Positions 35,736-43,671 of a stretch of 64,000 nucleotides of DNA are shown here, piece by piece. The notes under the pieces were generated by a model, which saw nothing but the letters and a program-made list of their open reading frames with translations, was not told the origin of the DNA and made no database searches. Within the stretch, counting starts at the first letter, position 1. Every line of letters starts with the position of its first letter. The stretch is from Candidatus Phosphitivorax anaerolimi (lineage in GTDB: Bacteria; Desulfobacterota; Desulfomonilia; UBA1062), in NCBI GenBank assembly GCA_001896555.1, contig MPOS01000048.1:59278-123277 (forward strand), read 5' to 3'. A program made the position numbers and the translations under genes.

Positions 35736-36512
35736 ATGGATATTGCAACCGTCATCGGTGTCATCTTCGCCTTTGGAATGGTCCTCATGGGGATCATGTT
35801 GGGGAGCCCGCTGACCCTGTTCGTGGATGTACCGAGTCTGTTCATTGTTGTCGGGGGTACCTTCGGCATCATCTTCATCAATTACCCCCTGCGTGAGGTG
35901 CTCGGTCTTGCCGGTGTGGTAAAGAACGTGTTTTTCACCCAGCCGCGGGATGCAAAGGGCCTCATCCCCACCTTTGTGGACTATGCAACCCGGGCCAGGA
36001 GGGAAGGGATCCTGGCGCTGGAGAGCGCGGCGAACGAGCTGGAAGACCCGTTCTTCAAGCAGGGGCTTGAGCTGGTTATCGACGGCCTGGAGCCGCAGTC
36101 CATCCGGGAGATCCTGGAGACCGAGATCGAGCATCTGGAGCGGCGACACACCAAGGGTGCGGATATCCTCAACGCTCTGGGGACCTTTGCCCCGGCCATG
36201 GGAATGTTAGGCACCCTGATCGGGCTCGTCCAGATGCTCCAGTCCATGAACGACCCCTCGTCCATCGGACCCGCCATGGCTGTGGCCCTGATCACCACCT
36301 TCTACGGCTCCATCATAGCGAACATGATCGCACTGCCCATGGCTGGAAAGCTCGCCATGCGCTCAAAAGAGGAATCGCTGGAAAAGGGGATGATCATCGA
36401 GGGAATCATGTCCATTTCTGCAGGGGACAACCCGAGGATCGTAGAGAGAAAACTCCATTCCTACCTCTCCCCGAGCCTGCGGGAGTCCACGAACATACGC
36501 CGCGGAGAATAG
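35736..36512 (+). CDS. motA: Flagellar motor stator protein MotA/PomA
   Basis: 258 residues with four membrane helices. Landmarks are SLFIVVGGTFGIIFINYP, ATRARREGILALE in the charged cytoplasmic loop and FAPAMGMLGTLIGLVQML with the conserved channel proline. The pattern is closer to the PomA (sodium-type) branch than to enterobacterial MotA, but the ion cannot be decided. It forms the ion channel with MotB. First gene of a 10-gene operon reading motA-motB-motB-fliL-M-N-O-P-Q-R. Confidence 0.94.
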   Translation: MDIATVIGVIFAFGMVLMGIMLGSPLTLFVDVPSLFIVVGGTFGIIFINYPLREVLGLAGVVKNVFFTQPRDAKGLIPTFVDYATRARREGILALESAANELEDPFFKQGLELVIDGLEPQSIREILETEIEHLERRHTKGADILNALGTFAPAMGMLGTLIGLVQMLQSMNDPSSIGPAMAVALITTFYGSIIANMIALPMAGKLAMRSKEESLEKGMIIEGIMSISAGDNPRIVERKLHSYLSPSLRESTNIRRGE

Positions 36513-36513
36513 C

Positions 36514-37302
36514 ATGGCCCGGAAAAAACGAGTCTATGTGGAGCCGAAGCAGAACACGGTGATATTCCTGTACACCTCGCTCATGCTCATTCTCCTGACC
36601 TTCTTCATCGTGCTCTGCTCCATGAGCGTACAGGACGAGCGCAAGCAGCGGATGGCCATAGACTCCGTCTTGGGGAGCTTCGGCATCCTTCCCAGCGGCC
36701 GGAGCGCCACTCAGAACCCCGGAGGTGCAGACCTTCTCTCCCAGGCGGCTCCCTTGAGAGAACAGATCATGCAGGTCAGGAAGATCCGCTCCACCCTCTC
36801 TGAAAACGGTATCATCAGCGGAGCGGCGGTGTCGGAAGGGGTCCTGGGGGTCACCATTACGTTAAAGTCCAATCTCCTGTTCAAATCGGGCACCGACGAG
36901 TTTGCGCCCGAGAGTGCACCGGTCCTCAACACCCTCGCCGAGGTGCTCTCAAGCATGGACAATCCCATAGCCGTCACCGGCCATACCGATTCCATCCCCT
37001 ATGAAGGACCTCCCTTCTACTCCAACTGGGCCCTCTCCGCCGCGCGGGCTGTTGCCGTGGTGAATTATCTCGCCGGCAGAGGCATCGACCAAGAGCGGCT
37101 CGCCGCCTATGGGTTGGGCGCCCAGAGGCCGATCACCTCCAACAGTGATGCGTACGGCAGGGCCCTGAACCGGAGAGTGGAGATCACGATCCTGGGGGAT
37201 ATTCGGAGCTCGGTGAGCCTCAAAGGGCTGGACACACCCTCTGAAAAACCCACCGGTACCTTGCGCTACAAAGGGTATGACTTCAAGCTGGATGAATGGT
37301 GA
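36514..37302 (+). CDS. MotB-like protein lacking the channel aspartate
   Basis: 262 residues: short basic head, one membrane helix (about 17-37), and a C-terminal OmpA/peptidoglycan-binding domain (GHTDSIPYEG; SAARAVAVVNYL; ALNRRVEI). In the membrane helix the sequence is FLYTSLMLILLTFFIVLCSMS. The paralogue next door has FSDMVTLLITFFVLIISMS, so Ser replaces the ion-binding Asp (Asp32 of E. coli MotB). It starts 2 bases after motA and overlaps the next MotB by 7 bases. It may be a non-conducting partner that forms mixed MotB dimers or an auxiliary peptidoglycan anchor (inference). Confidence 0.9.
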   Translation: MARKKRVYVEPKQNTVIFLYTSLMLILLTFFIVLCSMSVQDERKQRMAIDSVLGSFGILPSGRSATQNPGGADLLSQAAPLREQIMQVRKIRSTLSENGIISGAAVSEGVLGVTITLKSNLLFKSGTDEFAPESAPVLNTLAEVLSSMDNPIAVTGHTDSIPYEGPPFYSNWALSAARAVAVVNYLAGRGIDQERLAAYGLGAQRPITSNSDAYGRALNRRVEITILGDIRSSVSLKGLDTPSEKPTGTLRYKGYDFKLDEW

Positions 37303-38024
37303 TGGCAAATAAAGACAAAAATATCGAATATATAAATCTCCCAAGCAGGACCCAGTGGCTGGTCACGTTCTCCGACATGGTCACCCTGCTCATCACCTTT
37401 TTCGTCCTGATCATATCCATGTCATCCATGGACGCGAAGGCCATGAAGGATATCTTCGGTTTTTTCAACCAGGCTGTTGGACCCCTCGATTTTGAACAGG
37501 AGCAGGAAGTCAAAGGCATGCCCGCGCTCATTGAGACCATTCCCCCCCGGGTGTTCTACGACACTATCAGCTTGAACCGCAACATCCTGAACAACCTGGA
37601 GAGCAAGGGTATCGGAGGGCTCAAGGGCATGGGCGAGGACATGTTCGAGGTGAGACAGAGCAGCCGCGGTCTTGCCATCATGATCAATGGAGACATCCTC
37701 TTCAACGAGGGTTCTCACGAGCTGAAAGAGGATGCCCTGCCCATTCTTGAGAGTATCGCACAGAGTCTGCACAACGTCGATTCGATCATCTCGGTAGAGG
37801 GCCATACCGACAACCGGGGCGGCACGCCGACCCAGCAATACCGGCTTTCCATGAGGAGGGCCGGCAGCGTGCTCGACTACTTTGTCTATGCGGCGGGCAT
37901 GAGCCCGACCAAGTTCGCTTTGGCAGGATACGGCTCCTCCCGTCCGGTGGAATCGAACGGCACCGAGCAGGGCCGCAAGAAAAACCGGCGGGTTGAGATC
38001 ATTCTTTTACGAGATCGTTTATAG
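37296..38024 (+). CDS. motB: Flagellar motor stator protein MotB
   Basis: 242 residues. WLVTFSDMVTLLITFF keeps the ion-binding Asp in the single membrane helix. The plug-like region and the OmpA domain follow (GHTDNRGG; YRLSMRRAGSVLDYF; KKNRRVEIIL). It anchors the stator to peptidoglycan. ATG 37296 or 37302 may be the true start. It is the second of two tandem MotB-type genes and the one expected to conduct. Confidence 0.93.
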   Translation: MVMANKDKNIEYINLPSRTQWLVTFSDMVTLLITFFVLIISMSSMDAKAMKDIFGFFNQAVGPLDFEQEQEVKGMPALIETIPPRVFYDTISLNRNILNNLESKGIGGLKGMGEDMFEVRQSSRGLAIMINGDILFNEGSHELKEDALPILESIAQSLHNVDSIISVEGHTDNRGGTPTQQYRLSMRRAGSVLDYFVYAAGMSPTKFALAGYGSSRPVESNGTEQGRKKNRRVEIILLRDRL

Positions 38025-38033
38025 GAGGACCAT

Positions 38034-38561
38034 ATGGCGGATGAAAAGGCTGAGGTAAAAGAAGCTGCGGCAGGGGAAAAGAAGAAGTCCCCGATGCTCA
38101 TGATAGTGATTGTTCTCGCTTTGCTGGTGATTGTTGCAGGCGGTGTCGCCGGATATTTTCTCCTGTCGGCGTCGAAATCGAAAGATGCCCAACCGGGAGC
38201 CGCCCCCCAGACGGCTGCCCCGCAGACTCAGGACCAGGGATATGCCGCGGGCGGTCTGGCTGGTCCCATGAAGCCCATGGATTCATTCATCGTGAATCTC
38301 ACCGATGCCCAGGGCACCCGTTACCTCAAGGTGACCATGCAGCTGGAAATGAGCCACGAGATGCTCTCTTCCGAGATCGATAAGCGGCTGCCTCAGATCA
38401 GGGACGAGGTCATCACCCTGCTCTCCAGCAAGTCGTTCGACGATGTCTCCACCATAGCGGGCAAGCGGGCGCTCAAGCGGGGAATTCTGAGCAGCATCAA
38501 CAAATACCTGACCACCGGCAAGGTGCTCAATGTGTATTTTTCCGAGTTTGTTGTCCAGTAA
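38034..38561 (+). CDS. fliL: Flagellar basal-body-associated protein FliL
   Basis: 175 residues. A Lys/Glu-rich cytoplasmic head, one membrane helix (MLMIVIVLALLVIVAGGVAG), an Ala/Pro/Gln linker, and the periplasmic FliL domain (SFIVNLTDAQGTRYLKVTMQ; LSSKSFDDVSTIAGK). It supports stator function. AGGAGG 6 bases before ATG. It lies 9 bases upstream of fliM. Confidence 0.94.
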   Translation: MADEKAEVKEAAAGEKKKSPMLMIVIVLALLVIVAGGVAGYFLLSASKSKDAQPGAAPQTAAPQTQDQGYAAGGLAGPMKPMDSFIVNLTDAQGTRYLKVTMQLEMSHEMLSSEIDKRLPQIRDEVITLLSSKSFDDVSTIAGKRALKRGILSSINKYLTTGKVLNVYFSEFVVQ

Positions 38562-38570
38562 GGAGAAGGT

Positions 38571-39563
38571 ATGGGCCAGATACTGAGCCAGGAAGAGGTC
38601 GATGCCCTGTTAAAGGGAGTTGTCGGCGGTGATATCGAGACCGAGACCGACCTGCGCACATCCGGAGATACCGGCGACATTCAGAGGTATGATTTTGCGG
38701 CCCAGGACAAGGTCATCCGGGGCAGGATGCCCACCCTGGACGCCATCAACGACAGGTTTGCGCGATTCTTCCGGAACACCCTCTCGGGCCTGCTCCGCAG
38801 AATGATCGACGTGACGCCGGTGTCGATCGATACGCTCAAATTCGGAAACTTCATGCGGTCGCTGCCGGTTCCTTCCAGCATCCATATCATCCACGTGGAC
38901 CCGCTCAGGGGCAATGCCCTGGTGGTGCTGGAGACCAAGCTCGTGTTCGCCCTCGTCGACAGCTTTTTCGGCGGCAGAGGGGTGGGTGCCATGAAGGTGG
39001 AGGGCAGGGAGTTCACCCCGATCGAGCAGCACATGCTCTACAAGGTCGTCTCCGCGGCCATCAAGGAGCTGGAGCAGTCCTGGCAGCCTGTCTATGAGCT
39101 CAAGTTCGAATATGTGAGGGGCGAGATGAACCCCCAGTTCGCCGGGATCATCCCCAATGACGACGTGCTCATCGTGGTGCAGTTCGATATCGAGATGGAG
39201 GAGATGAGCGGCAACATCATGATCTGCATACCCTACATGCTCATCGAGCCCATTCGCGAGAGGCTCTATGCCAGCTTCCACACCGAAGAGAAGACGAACA
39301 TCGACACCGCGTGGGTCAGCCGCTTCAAGCACGAGCTCATGGGTGTCTATGTGGACCTGTCGGTCGAGCTGGGGAAAACCAGCATCACCTCACGCGAGCT
39401 CGTGTCGCTCAAAAAAGGCGACATCCTGGTGCTCGAGAAAGACGTGGCCGACGAAATGATCGTCAAGGTGCAAGGTCTGCCCAAATACTATGCACGGCCT
39501 GGAAAGATCAAGGAAAATCTGGCGGTGGACATTGTGAGCCTCGCTGACAAGCAGCTCTATTGA
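38571..39563 (+). CDS. fliM: Flagellar motor switch protein FliM
   Basis: 330 residues. The N-terminal ILSQEEVDALL (residues 4-14) is the CheY-P-binding peptide. The CheC-like middle domain and C-terminal SpoA domain are complete (TSRELVSLKKGDIL is seen as SRELVSLKKGDILVLEK). It forms the C-ring with FliG and FliN. Overlaps nothing; 11 bases to fliN. Confidence 0.96.
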   Translation: MGQILSQEEVDALLKGVVGGDIETETDLRTSGDTGDIQRYDFAAQDKVIRGRMPTLDAINDRFARFFRNTLSGLLRRMIDVTPVSIDTLKFGNFMRSLPVPSSIHIIHVDPLRGNALVVLETKLVFALVDSFFGGRGVGAMKVEGREFTPIEQHMLYKVVSAAIKELEQSWQPVYELKFEYVRGEMNPQFAGIIPNDDVLIVVQFDIEMEEMSGNIMICIPYMLIEPIRERLYASFHTEEKTNIDTAWVSRFKHELMGVYVDLSVELGKTSITSRELVSLKKGDILVLEKDVADEMIVKVQGLPKYYARPGKIKENLAVDIVSLADKQLY

Positions 39564-39574
39564 AGGAGGAATCC

Positions 39575-40102
39575 ATGGCTGATGAGGAGAAGGAATCCAT
39601 GAAGGAAAATGAGATCAAGGGGGGAGGCGAGCTCTCCCAGGAAGACATCGACAAGCTCATGTCGGGCGCCGCAAATGCACCGGAGGATAAAGGAGCTAAG
39701 GATTCCAGCCAGGACCAGCTTGCTGAGGAATGGGCGCGGGCACTGGAAGCAGGTGAAGAGATCGAGGAAGGCAAGCCCCTGGGCCGCTCCGCCGCCAAGG
39801 CGCAGTTCGAGGAGCTTCAGGAGAGCAAGCCTTCGGGACATTCCACCGAACTGGATTTCATCCTGGATATTCCGCTGGAGGTCACGGTGGAGATGGGCAG
39901 AACGAAAATGCTCATCAACGACCTCCTGCAGCTGGGTCAGGGCTCGGTCATCGAGCTGAACCGGCTGGCGGGAGAACCGCTCGACATCCTCGTGAACAAC
40001 AAGCTCGTGGCCCGGGGCGAGGTCGTGGTGGTGGGCGAGAAGTTCGGGATCAGGCTCACCGATATCGTCAGCCCAATGGAGCGGGTGAAGAGACTGCGAT
40101 GA
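39575..40102 (+). CDS. fliN: Flagellar motor switch protein FliN with N-terminal CheY-docking-like peptide
   Basis: 175 residues. The C-terminal SpoA domain (VEMGRTKMLINDLLQLGQGS; GEPLDILVNNKLVARGEVVV) is typical FliN. An ~90-residue acidic N-terminal extension holds ELSQEDIDKLM (19-29), very like the FliM docking peptide. ATG 39575 has AAGGAGG 7 bases upstream. The arrangement recalls FliY without its CheC domain. Confidence 0.95.
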   Translation: MADEEKESMKENEIKGGGELSQEDIDKLMSGAANAPEDKGAKDSSQDQLAEEWARALEAGEEIEEGKPLGRSAAKAQFEELQESKPSGHSTELDFILDIPLEVTVEMGRTKMLINDLLQLGQGSVIELNRLAGEPLDILVNNKLVARGEVVVVGEKFGIRLTDIVSPMERVKRLR

Positions 40103-40464
40103 AGAGAATCGGTGTTCTGCTCACTCTGCTGACTTTTCTGCTCGCGGCCGCAGAGTCGGCCCTGGCTGCGGAGGGCGTCACGGACGGCATGGGTTTCAGG
40201 ACCTTTGCCGTGCTCATAGGCGTCATCGTAGGCCTGTTCGCACTGGCCTGGGCGGCAAAGAAGTACGGACCCTATGCGCGGGTGAGAAAGGCCATCGGCC
40301 TGGACATCCTCGGACAGGTGCCCGTAGGGCCCAGGGCCCACCTCACCATGGTCCGGGTGGGCAAATCCATACTCCTGCTCGGTGTCACCCAGAACACCGT
40401 CTCATTGATCAAGGACTTGGAGCAGGGGGATTTTGAGAAGATCATCAGCGAAATGGAAGCGTGA
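40099..40464 (+). CDS. fliO: Flagellar export assembly protein FliO
   Basis: 121 residues. N-terminal signal-like segment, one further membrane helix (FAVLIGVIVGLFALAWAA), then the cytoplasmic domain with GQVPVGPRAHLTMVRVG and ILLLGVTQNTVSLI. It helps FliP insertion. Overlaps fliN by 4 bases. Confidence 0.9.
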   Translation: MKRIGVLLTLLTFLLAAAESALAAEGVTDGMGFRTFAVLIGVIVGLFALAWAAKKYGPYARVRKAIGLDILGQVPVGPRAHLTMVRVGKSILLLGVTQNTVSLIKDLEQGDFEKIISEMEA

Positions 40465-40480
40465 GGAAAAGAGACCTGCC

Positions 40481-41236
40481 ATGAAGAAAACCATACGGAT
40501 CGCTGCAGCGGCTGTCGTGCTGATCATGATCGCATCCGGTCTGCTCCATGCCCAGGGGGTGACCATTCCCAGCATCAGCCTCGGCGTCCAGGAGGCAGGC
40601 AGCCCCGACGACGTGGTCGGCGTCCTCCAGGTGCTCTTCATCCTGACCATTCTCGCCCTGGCGCCATCCATCATGATCATGGTGACCGCCTTCACCCGGA
40701 TCATCGTGGTGCTGGGGTTTCTCCGTCAGGCACTGGGTACGCAGCAGATGCCGCCCATGCAGGTTCTTACGGCACTCGCCATTTTTTTGACGTTCTTCAT
40801 CATGACACCCACGCTGCAGAAAATCAACGAACAGGCCCTGCAGCCCTATCAGAAGGGATACATTTCTTTTACCCAGGCGCTGGACAATGCAGAGACTCCT
40901 TTGCGGGACTTCATGTTCAAGCATACCCGGGAGAACGACCTCTCCCTGTTCATGAGCATCGCCGCGCAGGAAAAGCCCGCAAACAAGGATGAGGTGCCCA
41001 CCCGCGCACTCATCCCCGCATTCATGATCTCCGAGCTCAAGACCGCCTTCCAAATCGGGTTCATCCTGTTCATTCCCTTTCTCATCATCGACATGGTCGT
41101 GGCGTCCATCCTGTTGTCCATGGGCATGATGATGCTGCCTCCCATCATGATCTCGCTGCCGTTCAAGATCATGCTCTTCGTACTGGTGGACGGATGGAGC
41201 CTGCTGGTCGGGTCCATTGTGAGGGGGTTCCTCTGA
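40481..41236 (+). CDS. fliP: Flagellar export gate protein FliP
   Basis: 251 residues with cleavable signal peptide (ends LLHAQG) and four membrane spans. TAFTRIIVVLGFLRQALGTQ, TRALIPAFMISELKTAF and MGMMMLPPIMISLPFKIMLF are highly conserved FliP blocks. ATG 40481 is chosen; upstream in-frame residues overlap fliO in another frame. Confidence 0.97.
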   Translation: MKKTIRIAAAAVVLIMIASGLLHAQGVTIPSISLGVQEAGSPDDVVGVLQVLFILTILALAPSIMIMVTAFTRIIVVLGFLRQALGTQQMPPMQVLTALAIFLTFFIMTPTLQKINEQALQPYQKGYISFTQALDNAETPLRDFMFKHTRENDLSLFMSIAAQEKPANKDEVPTRALIPAFMISELKTAFQIGFILFIPFLIIDMVVASILLSMGMMMLPPIMISLPFKIMLFVLVDGWSLLVGSIVRGFL

Positions 41237-41237
41237 T

Positions 41238-41507
41238 ATGACGCCGGAAAGCATCACCACCATCATGTCTGAGGCCATCAAGGTCACCCTGCTCGTGGGC
41301 GCGCCCATGCTGCTGGTCGGGCTGTTCGTGGGCCTGTCCATCAGCGTGTTTTCTGCAGTCACCCAGATCCAGGAAATGACGCTCACCTTCGTGCCCAAGA
41401 TCGTGGTGGTGTTTCTTGCACTGCTCTTCTCCCTGCCGTGGATCATCGAGAAGCTCACCACCTTCACCATCAATCTCTTCAGCAGCATTCCCCTGTTGGT
41501 CCGATGA
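41238..41507 (+). CDS. fliQ: Flagellar export gate protein FliQ
   Basis: 89 residues, two membrane helices. Landmarks: VGAPMLLVGLFVGLSISVF, TQIQEMTLTFVPKI and the W in LPWIIEKLTTF. Starts 1 base after fliP; overlaps fliR by 4 bases (ATGA). Confidence 0.96.
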   Translation: MTPESITTIMSEAIKVTLLVGAPMLLVGLFVGLSISVFSAVTQIQEMTLTFVPKIVVVFLALLFSLPWIIEKLTTFTINLFSSIPLLVR

Positions 41508-42286
41508 ATGAGCTGCTGAACCTCGCATGGCAGGATATTCTCTCCTTTCTCTTTGTCTTTGTGCGTGTCGGAACCATCTTCGCCCTGGTTCCCTTCTTCG
41601 GCTCTGAGGTCATCGCCCGGCGCATAACCGCGATCATCGCCTTTTTCTTGAGCCTGGTGCTCGTGCCCGTGGTCCCTGCCGCGGAGATTGCCATGGAGGG
41701 CCTCAATGTCATCACTCTGATCGTCTTCCTGATCCATGAACTGCTCATCGGGCTGTGCCTGGGGCTGGCGGTCAACGTGATCTTTGCGGGTGTTCAGATC
41801 GCGGGCGAGATCGCCGGGTTCCAGATGGGATTTGCCATCGTGAACATTGTCGACCCCATTACCGGCGTGGATGCTCCGGTCACCTCGAACCTGCTTTACA
41901 TCGTGGCCTTTCTGCTCTTCCTTTCCTTCGGCGGGCATCACATGCTCATCAAGGCGCTGGTGGACAGCTACTACATCATCCCGCTGGAGGCGGGCTTTCC
42001 CGACCAGAAGTATCACCTGGCGGTTCTGTCCTACGGGGCCCGGATGTTCCTCCTCGGGGTCAAGATGGCGGCCCCGGTCATCGGCGTGCTCCTGCTGCTC
42101 AACATCTCCTTTGCCCTGACCGCGCGGGCGATCCCGCAGATGAACGTGTTCCTCATGTCCTTCCCGCTGACCATCGCCATCGGCCTGTTCTTCATGATCG
42201 TGATCATCAAGATGATGCCGCCCTTCATGAGCAGTGCCATAGGCGACGCCCTCACCTTCGTGAAGTCGACCATGCCGCTTTTCTAA
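41504..42286 (+). CDS. fliR: Flagellar export gate protein FliR
   Basis: 260 residues, six membrane segments. VRVGTIFALVPFFGSEVI, GIQIAGEIAGFQMGFAI-like VQIAGEIAGFQMGFAIVN and the C-terminal helices fit FliR. The start overlaps the fliQ stop. flhB and flhA, which often follow, are not here; the next gene is an unrelated lipoprotein. Confidence 0.96.
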   Translation: MNELLNLAWQDILSFLFVFVRVGTIFALVPFFGSEVIARRITAIIAFFLSLVLVPVVPAAEIAMEGLNVITLIVFLIHELLIGLCLGLAVNVIFAGVQIAGEIAGFQMGFAIVNIVDPITGVDAPVTSNLLYIVAFLLFLSFGGHHMLIKALVDSYYIIPLEAGFPDQKYHLAVLSYGARMFLLGVKMAAPVIGVLLLLNISFALTARAIPQMNVFLMSFPLTIAIGLFFMIVIIKMMPPFMSSAIGDALTFVKSTMPLF

Positions 42287-42366
42287 AAAACCAGACAGTC
42301 GGTATCCATCCCTTAAGGATTTCCGATGTGGTTGAGAAAACCGATCCGCAGGCTATTGGAAATTCT

Positions 42367-43167
42367 ATGAACAGAAGGCATGGTCTTCTTGTATTGGCGG
42401 CCCTTTTTTGCGCGGGCATGTGTGTAAGCTCCTGTGCCTCGACGAAACCCGTTGACCTTCCCCCCGAAATCAGGGAAACAAAAGGTCTCACCATCGGGGT
42501 GGCGCTTGGACGGGTATGCGGGCCGGAGATGATCATCGAGGGCTTTTCAAAGGGCGGCATGGGCCCGTCCGGCCCCTATCCGAACGTCTTCGGACGGCGC
42601 GACGGCGAGCGGTACTGGGGCAGCAGGCACCCGATCGTCCTTTCCGATAAGCGAAAGCTGGAAGGATATCTGCGGATGGAAGACAGCGAGATCCTCCAGG
42701 AGATCCAGAGCAGCATCACCCGGGAGCTGTCATCCGAGGGCTTCAATGCCGTTCTCATCGAGGATTGGATTGATCGGGACGATCTTCCCCCATTTAAGGC
42801 CCCGGGCGAGGGCTATGCGGAACAGGACTACCGCGGGGTCGCCCGCGGAGAGCGTCTGGACGCGCTTCTGGTGGTCGACTGTCGAAGGTATGGGGCATAC
42901 TGCCACTACACCGGCTACTACTATCAGGATTTCACCGACGCAGCGGCGGAGCTGAAGGGGGAGATGATCGATTCAAACACCAACAAGATCCTGTGGCGAA
43001 GCGGTGAGATCCGGGTGAGAAACCCGGTGCCGTTCAGGTGCAATGAGCCAGGGGACTTTCCCCTTATCGATGACGCTGTCCGGGACGCGGCCCGCGAAGC
43101 GGCATCCTCCCTGGTACGCGATCTTCTGAAGCCTGCAGGGGAAAAAGGTTCGGAACGGAATCGCTAA
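42367..43167 (+). CDS. Predicted lipoprotein of unknown function
   Basis: 266 residues from ATG 42367. Signal peptide with lipobox VSSC (Cys23). The mature part has a Gly/Pro-rich segment (GGMGPSGPYPNVFGRR) and an aromatic GAYCHYTGYYYQDF, then AREAASSLVRDLL at the end. The alternation is reminiscent of DUF799/DUF4136-type envelope lipoproteins, but I do not recognise it with confidence. It lies 80 bases after fliR; it could be cotranscribed or independent. A likely terminator follows. Confidence 0.75.
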   Translation: MNRRHGLLVLAALFCAGMCVSSCASTKPVDLPPEIRETKGLTIGVALGRVCGPEMIIEGFSKGGMGPSGPYPNVFGRRDGERYWGSRHPIVLSDKRKLEGYLRMEDSEILQEIQSSITRELSSEGFNAVLIEDWIDRDDLPPFKAPGEGYAEQDYRGVARGERLDALLVVDCRRYGAYCHYTGYYYQDFTDAAAELKGEMIDSNTNKILWRSGEIRVRNPVPFRCNEPGDFPLIDDAVRDAAREAASSLVRDLLKPAGEKGSERNR

Positions 43168-43203
43168 AACCCCCCTTTTCAAAAGGCTTCCGGCACAATC
43201 CCT

Positions 43204-43245
43204 GACCGGGCTCCCTGAAAGAAATCCCGGTCTTTCGGCCTTTTT
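43204..43245 (+). terminator. Probable rho-independent terminator
   Basis: GACCGGG (43204-43210) pairs with CCCGGTC (43226-43232) and is followed by TTTCGGCCTTTTT. It lies 37 bases after the lipoprotein stop and probably ends the flagellar/lipoprotein transcript. Confidence 0.55.
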
Positions 43246-43279
43246 ACCCCATACGCTGCTCATCTCTGCTTGATTTTCC

Positions 43280-43302
43280 CTTCATCATCATATTAAGTCT
43301 AA
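43280..43302 (+). repeat. Intergenic element, copy 1
   Basis: A 23-base segment, CTTCATCATCATATTAAG followed by TCTAA, that matches 21 of 23 bases at 63955-63977. It ends 6 bases before the ATG of the 120-residue gene. Confidence 0.45.
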
Positions 43303-43308
43303 AAAAAC

Positions 43309-43671
43309 ATGGAAGAGATAACCTTAAGCAATGGGGTGAGGCTCATCGTGAAAGACAAGACCGCCGTGCTCACGGGGGATCTGTATATGATCCACCTGGA
43401 GTTCACCACGGTGGTGGACCTCGATGAGGCCGATGTCGAGCTCAGGTCGTTCATCCGGGAGGACCGGGCCACGCTCACCAGAGAGCTCAAGAGGCCCGCG
43501 GTGCACGAGCGCGATCTGGATGCGGTGAGGAGCGCCATGAAGGAGTCCTTCCTGTCAACCAATCTCCCGTACATGGAGCGTCCGAATTTCGTACGGAAAT
43601 TCAAGGCAAAGCTCCTGAAGGATTTCCTGGAGAAAGAGGAGAAGGAGAAGAAGAGAAGATCTCATGGGTAA
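43309..43671 (+). CDS. Small conserved-looking protein upstream of mutS
   Basis: 120 residues, soluble, charged, ending in a Lys/Glu run (KEEKEKKRRSHG). Starts MEEITLSNGVRLIVKD, with a beta-strand-rich front and helical back (AMKESFLSTNLPYMERPNF). I cannot name the family. No clear ribosome site; the ATG follows an A-run. It overlaps mutS by 8 bases, so mutS translation may depend on it. Confidence 0.7.
   Translation: MEEITLSNGVRLIVKDKTAVLTGDLYMIHLEFTTVVDLDEADVELRSFIREDRATLTRELKRPAVHERDLDAVRSAMKESFLSTNLPYMERPNFVRKFKAKLLKDFLEKEEKEKKRRSHG

Noticed and set aside
40445..42016. A 523-codon His/Asp/Gly-rich frame on the minus strand opposite fliP-fliR
   Set aside because: It is antisense to membrane-protein genes with strong homology; the His/Asp runs mirror ATG/ATC codons of the real genes.
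42367..43167. Idea that the gene after fliR is flhB or another export gene
   Set aside because: The protein has a lipobox and a soluble domain, no FlhB membrane helices and no NPTH autocleavage motif.
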